A stretch of 52,089 nt of DNA from contig DATAID010000039.1 of the NCBI GenBank assembly GCA_036262835.1, forward strand, positions 1 through 52,089, written 5' to 3'. The position numbers and the translations under genes were made by a program. A model generated the notes under the pieces. That model saw only the letters and a program-made list of their open reading frames with translations, was not told where the DNA came from and did no database searches. Shown one piece after another: positions 1 through 6,859 of the stretch (position 1 is its first letter; each line of letters opens with the position of its first letter). Source of the DNA: RBG-16-66-20 sp036262835. GTDB taxonomy: Bacteria; Pseudomonadota; Gammaproteobacteria; Burkholderiales; SG8-39.

Positions 1-719
1 GTCGGTTCCGGAGTCGTCGTGGGCTCGGGAGTCGTCGTCGCTTCCGGCGTCGTGGTCGGCTCAGGAGTCGTGGTGGGTTCGGGCGTGCCCGTGGGCTGCG
101 GTGTGCTTGTGACCGCTGGAGTCGTAGTCGGCGCCAGCGTCGTGGTCGGAATCGGGGTGGTCGTCGGTTCCGGCGTCGTCGTTGGCTGCGGCGTAAGCGC
201 CGGCTGCGTTACCTGGGGCGGTTGCGTCGGCTCGGGTGTCGGAGCCGGGGGCGGGCTGCCAGCGCCCGCATGCTCGGGCTCCGGCGTCGGCGCCTGTTCC
301 GGACCGCGATCCTCGTTTTGTCCCTGCGAGTGCTGTTCTTCAGCTCGCGGCGCGTCGACGGGGGTCGACCTTGAATCCGGCTCCGGCACGCCCTGGCCTT
401 CTTGATCCGGTTTGTGCTCTTCGGGCGGGAGGCTGCTCTGCGGGCCCGGCACATCGCCTTTGACTTCGGGATTGCGCGCGAAACCCGCGCCTTGTGCGAC
501 GTTCTCGCGGATCGAGCGATCGTCCTGCCCGCTTTGGACGAGGCTCGGGTCTTCGCCGCCGCCTTCTCCGTGGTGCTCCGCCGGCGCGCCGTCGCGCGCA
601 TCGCCATCGAGCGACTTCGGCGCGTGCTGAAGCGACGTCAGATCATCGAGGTTCTGAGCGTCGTTGTGCTGCTGCGGCCCGTTGCCGTTGCCGTTGCTGT
701 TGTCTTCCGATTGCGCCAT
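1..719 (-). CDS. Thr/Pro-rich mucin-like repeat protein, N-terminal part (3' end off the window)
   Basis: The open frame starts at an ATG at 719 directly after an in-frame TAG (722-720) and runs off the left edge, giving 239 visible codons. Residues 1-150 are hydrophilic and rich in Asn, Gln, Gly, Asp and Glu, with no signal peptide. From about residue 155 the sequence becomes Pro/Thr-rich, and residues 180-239 are built on TTTPEP-like hexapeptides, with 28 Thr in 60 residues. The DNA shows the same 18-nt periodicity. Such linkers occur in large surface adhesins and mucin-like proteins and are typical O-glycosylation substrates; that role is inference. The next gene upstream, in the same direction, encodes a GT60-type polypeptide GlcNAc-transferase homologue, which fits a substrate/enzyme pair. 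The opposite strand reads as an open Gly/Val repeat, which I take as a shadow. The domain content beyond the edge is unknown, so no specific family is assigned. Confidence 0.72.
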   Translation of the reverse strand, partial: MAQSEDNSNGNGNGPQQHNDAQNLDDLTSLQHAPKSLDGDARDGAPAEHHGEGGGEDPSLVQSGQDDRSIRENVAQGAGFARNPEVKGDVPGPQSSLPPEEHKPDQEGQGVPEPDSRSTPVDAPRAEEQHSQGQNEDRGPEQAPTPEPEHAGAGSPPPAPTPEPTQPPQVTQPALTPQPTTTPEPTTTPIPTTTLAPTTTPAVTSTPQPTGTPEPTTTPEPTTTPEATTTPEPTTTPEP

Positions 720-878
720 CTAAAAGCGCACGCACGCGCGCGGGCTGCTCGCCCAGGCACTTGCGTGTCGCGGTCCCCATGACAGAAGAGGCTTTATCGT
801 TTTTACCCGCTCGTGACAATTAACTCATTGAGCGGGCGAAGAATAATAGCCGCCGGGATAGGCCACCAGACGACTAAA

Positions 879-906
879 GTTATAGGCGGAGCTTCCCCGG
901 GGTCAA
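879..906 (-). promoter_or_regulatory. Candidate promoter and ~150-nt leader for the repeat protein
   Basis: On the minus strand TTGACC (906-901) and TATAAC (884-879) are separated by 16 nt, a good sigma-70 arrangement. Transcription would start near 872 and leave a leader of roughly 150 nt before the ATG at 719. The leader contains an inverted repeat, CCCGCTC/GAGCGGG (arms 806-812 and 830-836). The 215-bp gap 720-934 is more AT-rich than its neighbours; I see no gene and no match to a riboswitch I know. Confidence 0.4.
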
Positions 907-934
907 ACTCTGTCAACAGGGGGGCTAATTCACC

Positions 935-2488
935 CTACACGCTGTCGAGCGCCCAGACCCCCAGGGATTTGCCCGCGACCACGGGGCCTTCCGGAATAAG
1001 GAGCCGAGGGGTCGGAAGATTGAAGGGCGCAGCGCAAAGATCGAGTGCCTGCCAGCCGCCGAGCCGCACCGGATCGTTGCGCCCGCGCGAGAACGTGGTG
1101 GCGATGAGATAGCGCGAGCCGCTCTTGCGGAAGTTGGCGAGCGCATCAGCGACGATGGCGTGCGGCAAGTGGGTTAGCACGTCGCGGCAAAGAATCGCGT
1201 CTGCTGCGGGCAGCACATGGTGGGCGACGTCGGCGGCGTTGAAGAAATGATTCTTGCGCTCGCTGAATTTCTGCCGCAGCCCCGCCACGATTTCGTCGAC
1301 GATGTCGAAGCCGAGATACAGGCGCAGCCCCTCGCTCAGCTTGCTGGCCCAATTGAGATCGCCGCATCCCGCGTCGACGAGCACCTGGATGTCCAAGCGG
1401 CCAAGCGCGTCCTTGAGCCGCGCGCGCAGGTGCTCGGTCTGCGCGAGCGTGGAGCCGGGGCCGCTGCGCGTCTCGGCGCTGCCCCAGGCGTTGGTGCGCC
1501 AGATCTCGGTGAAGCGCGCCTTGGCGCGCTTGCTGCGATCGGCGGGCGGCAGCGCGGCGATGATTTCGTCCGGCGACTTGCCGCCGATCAGCTTGCGGCG
1601 GAAGTCGACGCCGGCGAAGGTCTGGTAGTCGGCAAAGCTGCGGCGCGAGCCCAGGCCGTACTGGTCGATGTCCCGCAGCGCCTCGGCATCCTTGGTCGCC
1701 TCGCCGTCGAGCAGATGCCGCACGCGGTGCACCGCGCGGTCGCTCAGCTCGCTCCAGAGCTTGTGATCGTGCCAGTGGCGGCGCTTGTTCGGTCGCTCGC
1801 TGTACTCGTGATAGACGGTGACCCGGTTCGGCGCGAAGATGTCCCAGCCGCTCGTCCACAGGCGCGCCGCGAGCGTGATTTCCTCGCCGGTGAAGTAGAT
1901 GTACGGGTCGTAAGGCACCTCGCGCACCATGTCGGAGGGCCCGAAGAGCAGGCCCGCGCCGATGAAAGGCGTCGGCACGGGCTTGTCGGGCGCCTTGGCC
2001 AGCGGCGTGCCGTGCGAGCCGAAGGCGAGCAGGCCGCGATCGTCGAACTCCTTGGCCGAGATGATCGTCACCACGTCCTGGCCGAGCTGGTCGGGCGGCG
2101 TATAGCTCGCGGGATACGCGCTCAGCACCGCGCGCGGCGTGCCGCAGGCGGCGAGCATCTCGAGGAAGATCTCGTCCCAGTCCTGCACGAAGCGGGAATG
2201 CGCGTCGATCTGCAGGAAATACTCCTCGCCCGCCCAGAGCTCGCGCTGGATGCGCGAGCGCGCCCAGCACACGCCGCGGCTCTGGCGCGCATCCACCTCG
2301 ATGACGCGGCATTGGTCGGGCCGGGTACGGACGGTGAAGCAGTCGGCATCCTCCTCGGCGATGAACTGCCAGCAGATGCCCGCGAATACCCGCTCGGGAT
2401 GGCGCGCCCTCTCGAAAAGGCTCTTCACGGTCCACTGGCACTCGGTATCCCGATAGGAGGCGATGCTGACGAAGATGCGCGGTGCCAT
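935..2488 (-). CDS. GT60-type polypeptide GlcNAc-transferase domain fused to a SAM methyltransferase
   Basis: This 517-residue protein has two domains. Residues 1 to about 310 match the GlcNAc glycosyltransferase family PF11397 (CAZy GT60): an N-terminal IFVSIASYRD motif, a DxD-like DAH at 95-97 in the setting FLQIDAHSRF, a GEE(I/V) helix near 201 and a HEY at 227-229. Known members attach alpha-GlcNAc to Thr of mucins in trypanosomes or to hydroxyproline of Skp1 in Dictyostelium, using UDP-GlcNAc. Residues 325-517 form a class I methyltransferase, with the SAM-binding motif VDAGCGD at 371-377 and an LCRDVLTHLP stretch at 433-442. There is no signal peptide or membrane segment, so it should act in the cytoplasm. 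It lies upstream of, and points towards, the Thr/Pro-rich repeat gene, so it may glycosylate that product and methylate the sugar; this is inference. A TACAAT sits 9 nt before the ATG. Confidence 0.8.
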   Translation of the reverse strand: MAPRIFVSIASYRDTECQWTVKSLFERARHPERVFAGICWQFIAEEDADCFTVRTRPDQCRVIEVDARQSRGVCWARSRIQRELWAGEEYFLQIDAHSRFVQDWDEIFLEMLAACGTPRAVLSAYPASYTPPDQLGQDVVTIISAKEFDDRGLLAFGSHGTPLAKAPDKPVPTPFIGAGLLFGPSDMVREVPYDPYIYFTGEEITLAARLWTSGWDIFAPNRVTVYHEYSERPNKRRHWHDHKLWSELSDRAVHRVRHLLDGEATKDAEALRDIDQYGLGSRRSFADYQTFAGVDFRRKLIGGKSPDEIIAALPPADRSKRAKARFTEIWRTNAWGSAETRSGPGSTLAQTEHLRARLKDALGRLDIQVLVDAGCGDLNWASKLSEGLRLYLGFDIVDEIVAGLRQKFSERKNHFFNAADVAHHVLPAADAILCRDVLTHLPHAIVADALANFRKSGSRYLIATTFSRGRNDPVRLGGWQALDLCAAPFNLPTPRLLIPEGPVVAGKSLGVWALDSV

Positions 2489-2497
2489 GGCGGCGGA

Positions 2498-2539
2498 ATT
2501 GTAGCGGGAGCGCCTCGGCGGCTCCCGCTCGCTTAAAAT
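2498..2539. promoter_or_regulatory. Divergent -10 elements between the GT60 gene and alaS
   Basis: The 59-bp gap between the two start codons contains TACAAT on the minus strand (2503-2498), 9 nt before the GT60 start, and TAAAAT on the plus strand (2534-2539), 8 nt before the alaS start. Neither gene has a well-spaced Shine-Dalgarno sequence. These spacings would place both transcription starts within a few bases of the start codons. The -35 elements are not obvious. Confidence 0.4.
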
Positions 2540-2547
2540 GGAAGGCC

Positions 2548-5163
2548 ATGAAAAGTTCCGAGATCCGCTCGAGCTTCCTCGAGTACTTCAAGTCCAAGGG
2601 CCACGCCATCGTGGCCTCGAGCTCGCTCGTGCCCGCGAACGATCCGACGCTCCTTTTCGTCAACTCGGGGATGGTCCAGTTCAAGGACGTGTTCCTCGGC
2701 AAGGAGAAGCGCGCCTACCACCGCGCGACCACCTCGCAGCGATGCGTGCGAGCGGGCGGCAAGCACAACGACCTGGAGAACGTCGGCTACACCGCGCGCC
2801 ATCACACCTTCTTCGAGATGCTCGGCAACTTCAGCTTCGGCGACTATTTCAAGAAGGACGCGATCCGCTTCGCCTGGGAATTGCTGACCAAGGTCTACAA
2901 GCTGCCGCCCGAGCGCCTGTGGACCACGGTCTACGAGACCGACGACGAAGCCTACGACCTCTGGACGAAGGACATCGGCGTTCCTAAGGAGCGCTGCGTG
3001 CGCATCGGCGACAAGCCGGGCGGCGCGAAATTCCAGTCGGACAATTTCTGGCAGATGGCCGACACCGGCCCGTGCGGGCCGTGCAGCGAGATCTTCTACG
3101 ACCACGGCCCCGGCATCGCGGGCGGCCCGCCCGGATCGGCGGATGCCGAGGGCGACCGCTACATAGAGATCTGGAACCTCGTCTTCATGCAGTACAACCG
3201 GGATGACAAGGGCGTGATGACGCCGCTGCCCAAGCCCTGCGTCGATACGGGCATGGGCCTGGAGCGCATCGCGGCGGTGCTGCAGCACGTGCATTCGAAC
3301 TACGAGATCGATCTCTTCCAGGATCTGATCAAGGCGGCGGCGCGGGAAACGCATCAGAAAGAGCTGAAGAACCCGTCGCTCAACGTGATCGCGGACCACA
3401 TCCGCGCCTGCTCCTTCCTCATCGTCGACGGCGTCATCCCGGGCAACGAAGGGCGCGGCTACGTGCTGCGCCGGATCATCCGGCGCGCCATCCGGCACGG
3501 CTACAAGCTCGGGCAGAAGCAGCCCTTCTTCCACCGGCTCGTCGGCGATCTCGACAAGGCGATGGGCGATGCCTACCCGGAGCTGAGAAGCGCAAAAGAG
3601 CGCACCGTGCAAGTGCTCAAGCAGGAAGAGGAGCGCTTCGCCGAGACGCTCGAGAACGGCATGAGCGTGCTCGAAGGCGCGCTCGCCTCCGGGGAGAAGC
3701 TCCTCGATGGCGAAACCGTCTTCCGGCTTTACGACACCTTCGGCTTCCCGGTCGACCTCACCGCGGATATCTGCCGGGAGAGGGGCGTGAACCTCGATCT
3801 GGCGGGCTTCGAGGCCGCGATGGACGCGCAGCGCGAGCGCGCGCGTGCGGCGAGCAAGTTCGTCTCCGCCGCCGGCCTCGAATACGCGGGCGGCAGGACG
3901 GAGTTCCGCGGCTACGACACGCTCGGCGTCTCCTCGAAAGTGGTGGCGCTCTATCGCGAGGGGGCGCAGGTGCAGGCGCTCAGGAGCGGCGAGATCGGGG
4001 CGGTCGTCCTTGACCAGACGCCTTTCTACGCCGAATCGGGCGGCCAGGTCGGCGATCGCGGCGAGATCGTCGGCTCGGGCGGCACTTTCGTCGTCGACGA
4101 CACGCAGAAGATCCAGCCCGACGTTTTCGGCCACCACGGCACGCTGAAGAGCGGCACGCTAAAAGTCGGCGATCGCGTGGAAGCCAAGGTGAACGAGGCG
4201 CTGCGCCAGAGCACCATGCGCAACCACTCGGTGACGCATCTGATGCACAAGGCGCTGCGCGAGGTTCTGGGCGCCCACGTCGCGCAAAGGGGCTCGCTCG
4301 TCGACGCGGAGAAAACGCGCTTCGACTTTGCGCATGACAAGCCGCTGAGTCCCGCCGAGATCCGGCAGGTCGAGGCGCGCGTGAACCTGGAGATCCTCGC
4401 CAACACGGACACCCGCGCGCGCGTCATGCCGATCGAGGATGCGAAGAAGTCCGGCGCGACGATGCTGTTCGGCGAGAAGTACGGCGACGAGGTGCGTGTG
4501 CTCGACATCGGCTCCTCGCGCGAGTTCTGCGGCGGCACGCACGTCAAGCGCACCGGCGACATCGGGCTTTTCAGGATCTATTCGCAAAGCGGCGTGGCAG
4601 CCGGCGTGCGGCGCATCGAGGCGACCACGGGCACGAATGCGATCGCCAGGGTGGACACCGAGCTCGGAGAGTTCTATCAGGTCGCGCGCCACCTGCACGC
4701 GCAGCCCGGCGGCGGCGTCGAGAAGGCGGTCACCACGCTGCTTGAAGAGAAGAAGGCGCTGGAAAAGGAGATCTCGAAGCTGCGCTCGAGGCTCGCCTCC
4801 GGCCAGGGCACGGATCTCGCGTCCCAGGCGGTCGAGGTGAAGGGCGCCAAGGTGCTCGCCGCCGCGGTCGATGGCGCGGACGCGAAGAGCCTGCGCGAGG
4901 CGATCGACCAGCTGAAAGGGCGCCTGAAAAGCGCGGCCATCGTGCTCGGCGCGGTGACGGACGGCAAAGTCGCGCTGATCGCGGGCGTGACCGCCGACCT
5001 CACCGGCAAGGTGAAGGCGGGTGAGCTCGTCAATTTCGTCGCGCAGCAGGTGGGCGGCAAGGGCGGAGGGCGCCCCGACATGGCGCAGGCCGGCGGCAGC
5101 GATCCCGCCAGGCTTGCGGCGGCCCTGGAGTCGGTCAAAGGCTGGATTGAGCAGCGCATCTAG
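2548..5163 (+). CDS. alaS: Alanine--tRNA ligase
   Basis: This encodes an 871-residue alanyl-tRNA synthetase, the usual length, which charges tRNA-Ala with alanine in the cytoplasm and removes mischarged Ser and Gly. It has the N-terminal class II catalytic domain beginning MKSSEIRSSFLEYFKSKGH, the editing-site HSVTH motif around residue 560, and the CGGTH zinc/editing motif near residue 661. A coiled-coil stretch and the C-terminal domain ending in a KGGGRPDMAQAGG element follow. An upstream in-frame start at 2482 would add 22 residues that do not match the family and overlap the divergent promoter, so the ATG at 2548 is preferred. A TAAAAT lies 8 nt before it. The 3' end overlaps the next gene by 17 nt. 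Confidence 0.98.
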   Translation: MKSSEIRSSFLEYFKSKGHAIVASSSLVPANDPTLLFVNSGMVQFKDVFLGKEKRAYHRATTSQRCVRAGGKHNDLENVGYTARHHTFFEMLGNFSFGDYFKKDAIRFAWELLTKVYKLPPERLWTTVYETDDEAYDLWTKDIGVPKERCVRIGDKPGGAKFQSDNFWQMADTGPCGPCSEIFYDHGPGIAGGPPGSADAEGDRYIEIWNLVFMQYNRDDKGVMTPLPKPCVDTGMGLERIAAVLQHVHSNYEIDLFQDLIKAAARETHQKELKNPSLNVIADHIRACSFLIVDGVIPGNEGRGYVLRRIIRRAIRHGYKLGQKQPFFHRLVGDLDKAMGDAYPELRSAKERTVQVLKQEEERFAETLENGMSVLEGALASGEKLLDGETVFRLYDTFGFPVDLTADICRERGVNLDLAGFEAAMDAQRERARAASKFVSAAGLEYAGGRTEFRGYDTLGVSSKVVALYREGAQVQALRSGEIGAVVLDQTPFYAESGGQVGDRGEIVGSGGTFVVDDTQKIQPDVFGHHGTLKSGTLKVGDRVEAKVNEALRQSTMRNHSVTHLMHKALREVLGAHVAQRGSLVDAEKTRFDFAHDKPLSPAEIRQVEARVNLEILANTDTRARVMPIEDAKKSGATMLFGEKYGDEVRVLDIGSSREFCGGTHVKRTGDIGLFRIYSQSGVAAGVRRIEATTGTNAIARVDTELGEFYQVARHLHAQPGGGVEKAVTTLLEEKKALEKEISKLRSRLASGQGTDLASQAVEVKGAKVLAAAVDGADAKSLREAIDQLKGRLKSAAIVLGAVTDGKVALIAGVTADLTGKVKAGELVNFVAQQVGGKGGGRPDMAQAGGSDPARLAAALESVKGWIEQRI

Positions 5164-5590
5164 CGCGTTCTACCTCGCGGCGAGCGTCGTACACCTGGCG
5201 AGCGTCGTCGTGCTGGTCGGGTCCGTCATCATGCTCGACCTTCGGCTGCTCGGGCTTTCCCGCGACATCTCCGTGCGCCGGCTCGCCCGGCACATCCTGC
5301 CTTGGGCGGCCGCAAGCCTGCTCCTTCTCGTTCCGACCGGCTTGCTGATGTTTGTCACTCGCATCAACGAGCTCATCGCGAGTCCCGTGCTCGCGCTGAA
5401 GGTCTGCCTGGTCTTCGCCGCCCTCGCGAACGCGGTCCTCCTTCAGGTTGGGGCGATGCGGCGCGCCGCCGCCTGGGACACGGACGTCATGCCGCCGCTC
5501 GGCGCCCGCGCCGCCGCCGCGGCCTCGCTCGCGTTATGGGCTTGCGTCCTGGTCTGCGGCCGCCTGCTCGTCGACGGCCAGGGACTCTAG
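5147..5590 (+). CDS. DUF6644-like small integral membrane protein
   Basis: The product is about 147 residues with four predicted membrane helices and the conserved pattern VVLVGSVIMLDLRLLGLS near the N-terminus, followed by LPWAAASLLLLVPTGLLM. This resembles the uncharacterized DUF6644 family of bacterial membrane proteins; the function is not known to me. The likely start is TTG at 5147, inside the last codons of alaS, giving a 17-nt overlap. Longer in-frame extensions into alaS are Arg/Pro-rich shadows. The stop TAG (5588-5590) shares the palindrome CTAG with the stop of the convergent AAA+ gene, so the two coding regions overlap by 4 nt. Confidence 0.75.
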   Translation: MSSASSAFYLAASVVHLASVVVLVGSVIMLDLRLLGLSRDISVRRLARHILPWAAASLLLLVPTGLLMFVTRINELIASPVLALKVCLVFAALANAVLLQVGAMRRAAAWDTDVMPPLGARAAAAASLALWACVLVCGRLLVDGQGL

Positions 5591-6576
5591 AAACCGATCC
5601 TGGATTTGCGCGTGCCGCGCTGGGTGTCGATGTCCTCGGGCGTGAGCTCCTCGCGTCCGGCGAGCTTCGCATTGCCGAACGCGGTTTGCACCGCGCGGCG
5701 CTGCTCGCGCGGCGCGAGCAGCATGAGCTTTTCGACCACGCTGTCGGTCGGCGACTCGGGGAAGCGCTTGCCCCAGTCGTGCGCCTCGCGGATCTCGCGA
5801 TACAGCGTGCGCGCGATCCGCGCCGAGCCGTCGGCATCCGGCGCCTCGATCTCGTAGACGCAGAGCCGGTCGAGGAGCGGCTCGGGGATGCGCGCCGCGT
5901 CGTTGGCGGTCGCGATCCAGACCGCGCCGGAGGCGTCGATCGGGATCTCGGCGAATTCGTCCACGAAGCGCATCGCGGTCTGCGATTCGAGCAGCTCGTA
6001 GAGCGCGCCGAGCGGATCGTACTGCCCGTCGGAGGCCGCCTTGTCGATCTCGTCGACCACCATCACCGGGTTCGCGTATTCGCCGTTCAGGAACGTCTCG
6101 AACACCTTGCCGGGCTTCGCGTTCTTCCACTGCGAAGAGGCGCCCGAGAGCACCCAGCCCGCCGTGAGCGAGCTCATCGGCACGAAGCCGTAGCCGGTGC
6201 CGAGCAGGCTCGCCAGTCGCCGCGCGAAGTGGGTCTTGCCGATGCCCGGATCCCCGAGGAGCAGCATGGGCGGCAGCTCGACGTCGTCTTCCGAGTCGAT
6301 GCAGAGCGCGAGCTGGCGGCGCACATGCTCGAGCACTTCGCCGAAGTTCGGCAGCTCCTCGAACATCCCGTCCATCCCGGGCAGGGAGGAGGGCTTGACC
6401 GCAAAGCGCTGGCCGCCCAGGCGCAGCATCTTCTCGTACAAGGCACGCAGCGCCTCGTTGGCGGAGTGCGGCAAGTCCTGGAGGGCCTTCTCGACCGCGG
6501 AGGTGTCGTAGATGTCCTTGAAGCCGGCGACCGGAAGCGGCGCAGTGGGAACGGGCAGATTCGCGTTTGCCGACAT
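5587..6576 (-). CDS. Stand-alone AAA+ ATPase related to the Lon ATPase domain
   Basis: This 329-residue protein carries one AAA+ module. It has Walker A GDPGIGKT at 108-115, Walker B VMVVDEID at 171-178, a sensor-1 segment ATAND at 222-226, and an arginine-finger region PEPLLDRL at 231-238. The spacing and the WVLSGASSQWK segment at 141-151 recall the ATPase domain of Lon-family proteins, but there is no Ser-Lys protease domain and no membrane segment. The ATG at 6576 is preferred because GAGGAG stands 7 nt upstream; a longer frame from 6711 would run through the aroG leader region. The substrate is unknown. It may act as a remodelling ATPase or chaperone, and no neighbour suggests a partner. 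Confidence 0.8.
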   Translation of the reverse strand: MSANANLPVPTAPLPVAGFKDIYDTSAVEKALQDLPHSANEALRALYEKMLRLGGQRFAVKPSSLPGMDGMFEELPNFGEVLEHVRRQLALCIDSEDDVELPPMLLLGDPGIGKTHFARRLASLLGTGYGFVPMSSLTAGWVLSGASSQWKNAKPGKVFETFLNGEYANPVMVVDEIDKAASDGQYDPLGALYELLESQTAMRFVDEFAEIPIDASGAVWIATANDAARIPEPLLDRLCVYEIEAPDADGSARIARTLYREIREAHDWGKRFPESPTDSVVEKLMLLAPREQRRAVQTAFGNAKLAGREELTPEDIDTQRGTRKSRIGF

Positions 6577-6670
6577 CTTCGAGCTCCTCGATTCTTCTAA
6601 ATCGGCCGAACGAGGCAAAACCGTAGCATGAGACGTTGGACCGCGCTCGCGGCGCAAGGTTTGTGGTCCA

Positions 6671-6700
6671 TTGGACACACATGGGATTTCGTGTTTGAAT
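6671..6700 (+). promoter_or_regulatory. Candidate promoter of the aroG leader
   Basis: TTGGAC (6671-6676) and TTGAAT (6695-6700) are separated by 18 nt, and the -35 is embedded in the small palindrome GTCCA-T-TGGAC (6666-6676), a possible operator. The predicted start of transcription is just upstream of the leader-peptide ATG at 6710. The rest of the 283-bp gap 6577-6859 holds the AAA+ upstream region, the leader peptide and the terminator. Confidence 0.35.
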
Positions 6701-6709
6701 TCAAAGTTC

Positions 6710-6775
6710 ATGACGCGCCGGTTCTTTTACTTCTTCTACTTTTCCCCCTGCCATCTGGCGGAAGGGACCGGCTAG
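6710..6775 (+). CDS. Phe/Tyr-rich leader peptide of the aroG attenuator
   Basis: A 21-codon frame encodes MTRRFFYFFYFSPCHLAEGTG and ends with TAG at 6773-6775. Codons 5-11 (6722-6742) are seven consecutive Phe or Tyr codons. This composition matches the leader peptides of the enterobacterial pheA and pheST attenuators. The peptide itself has no expected function; translation speed through the Phe/Tyr run would report charged tRNA-Phe and tRNA-Tyr. The frame ends 22 nt before a rho-independent terminator. The segment CTGGCGG (6755-6761), inside the coding part after the run, is complementary to the terminator's first arm. No strong Shine-Dalgarno is visible. The downstream gene, DAHP synthase, makes the first intermediate of Phe and Tyr synthesis, which is why I favour a regulatory leader. 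Confidence 0.75.
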   Translation: MTRRFFYFFYFSPCHLAEGTG

Positions 6776-6832
6776 CTACAACCCGTACACCCCGAGAACC
6801 GCCAGAGCGAGAGCCTGGCGGTTTTTTGTTTT
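6755..6832 (+). terminator. Transcription attenuator: antiterminator and rho-independent terminator
   Basis: Two exclusive pairings are visible. The terminator stem AACCGCCAG (6797-6805) pairs with CTGGCGGTT (6815-6823) around a 9-nt loop and runs into TTTTTTGTTTTT. The antiterminator is the upstream CTGGCGG (6755-6761), identical to the terminator's second arm, which can pair with CCGCCAG (6799-6805). A ribosome stalled on the Phe/Tyr codons leaves 6755-6761 free for the antiterminator. A ribosome reaching the stop codon covers it and the terminator forms. This is the classical Trp/Phe attenuation logic, deduced here from sequence only. Confidence 0.78.
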
Positions 6833-6859
6833 TGGGCTCCGCAAACACGCGAGGCAACC

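Noticed and set aside
1..180. CRISPR array
   Set aside because: The 18-nt periodicity is a coding repeat (TTTPEP) in frame, without alternating repeats and unique spacers and without cas genes.
19..405. Open Gly/Val repeat frame (GSGVVVG-type) on the plus strand
   Set aside because: It is the exact antisense of the TTTPEP repeat region of the minus-strand gene, which has a better start (after an in-frame stop) and a meaningful N-terminal composition. The plus frame starts inside the repeat and ends without domain features.
720..934. Riboswitch in the leader of the repeat protein (for example c-di-GMP)
   Set aside because: The long leader is suggestive, but I could not match the conserved core of any riboswitch class; only one simple inverted repeat is visible.
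1217..2536. 439-codon plus-strand frame
   Set aside because: It is antisense to the GT60-methyltransferase gene and rich in Ala, Arg, Val and Leu without motifs. The minus strand carries recognisable motifs throughout.
2533..4137. 534-codon minus-strand frame opposite alaS
   Set aside because: Antisense shadow of a highly conserved gene; no motifs.
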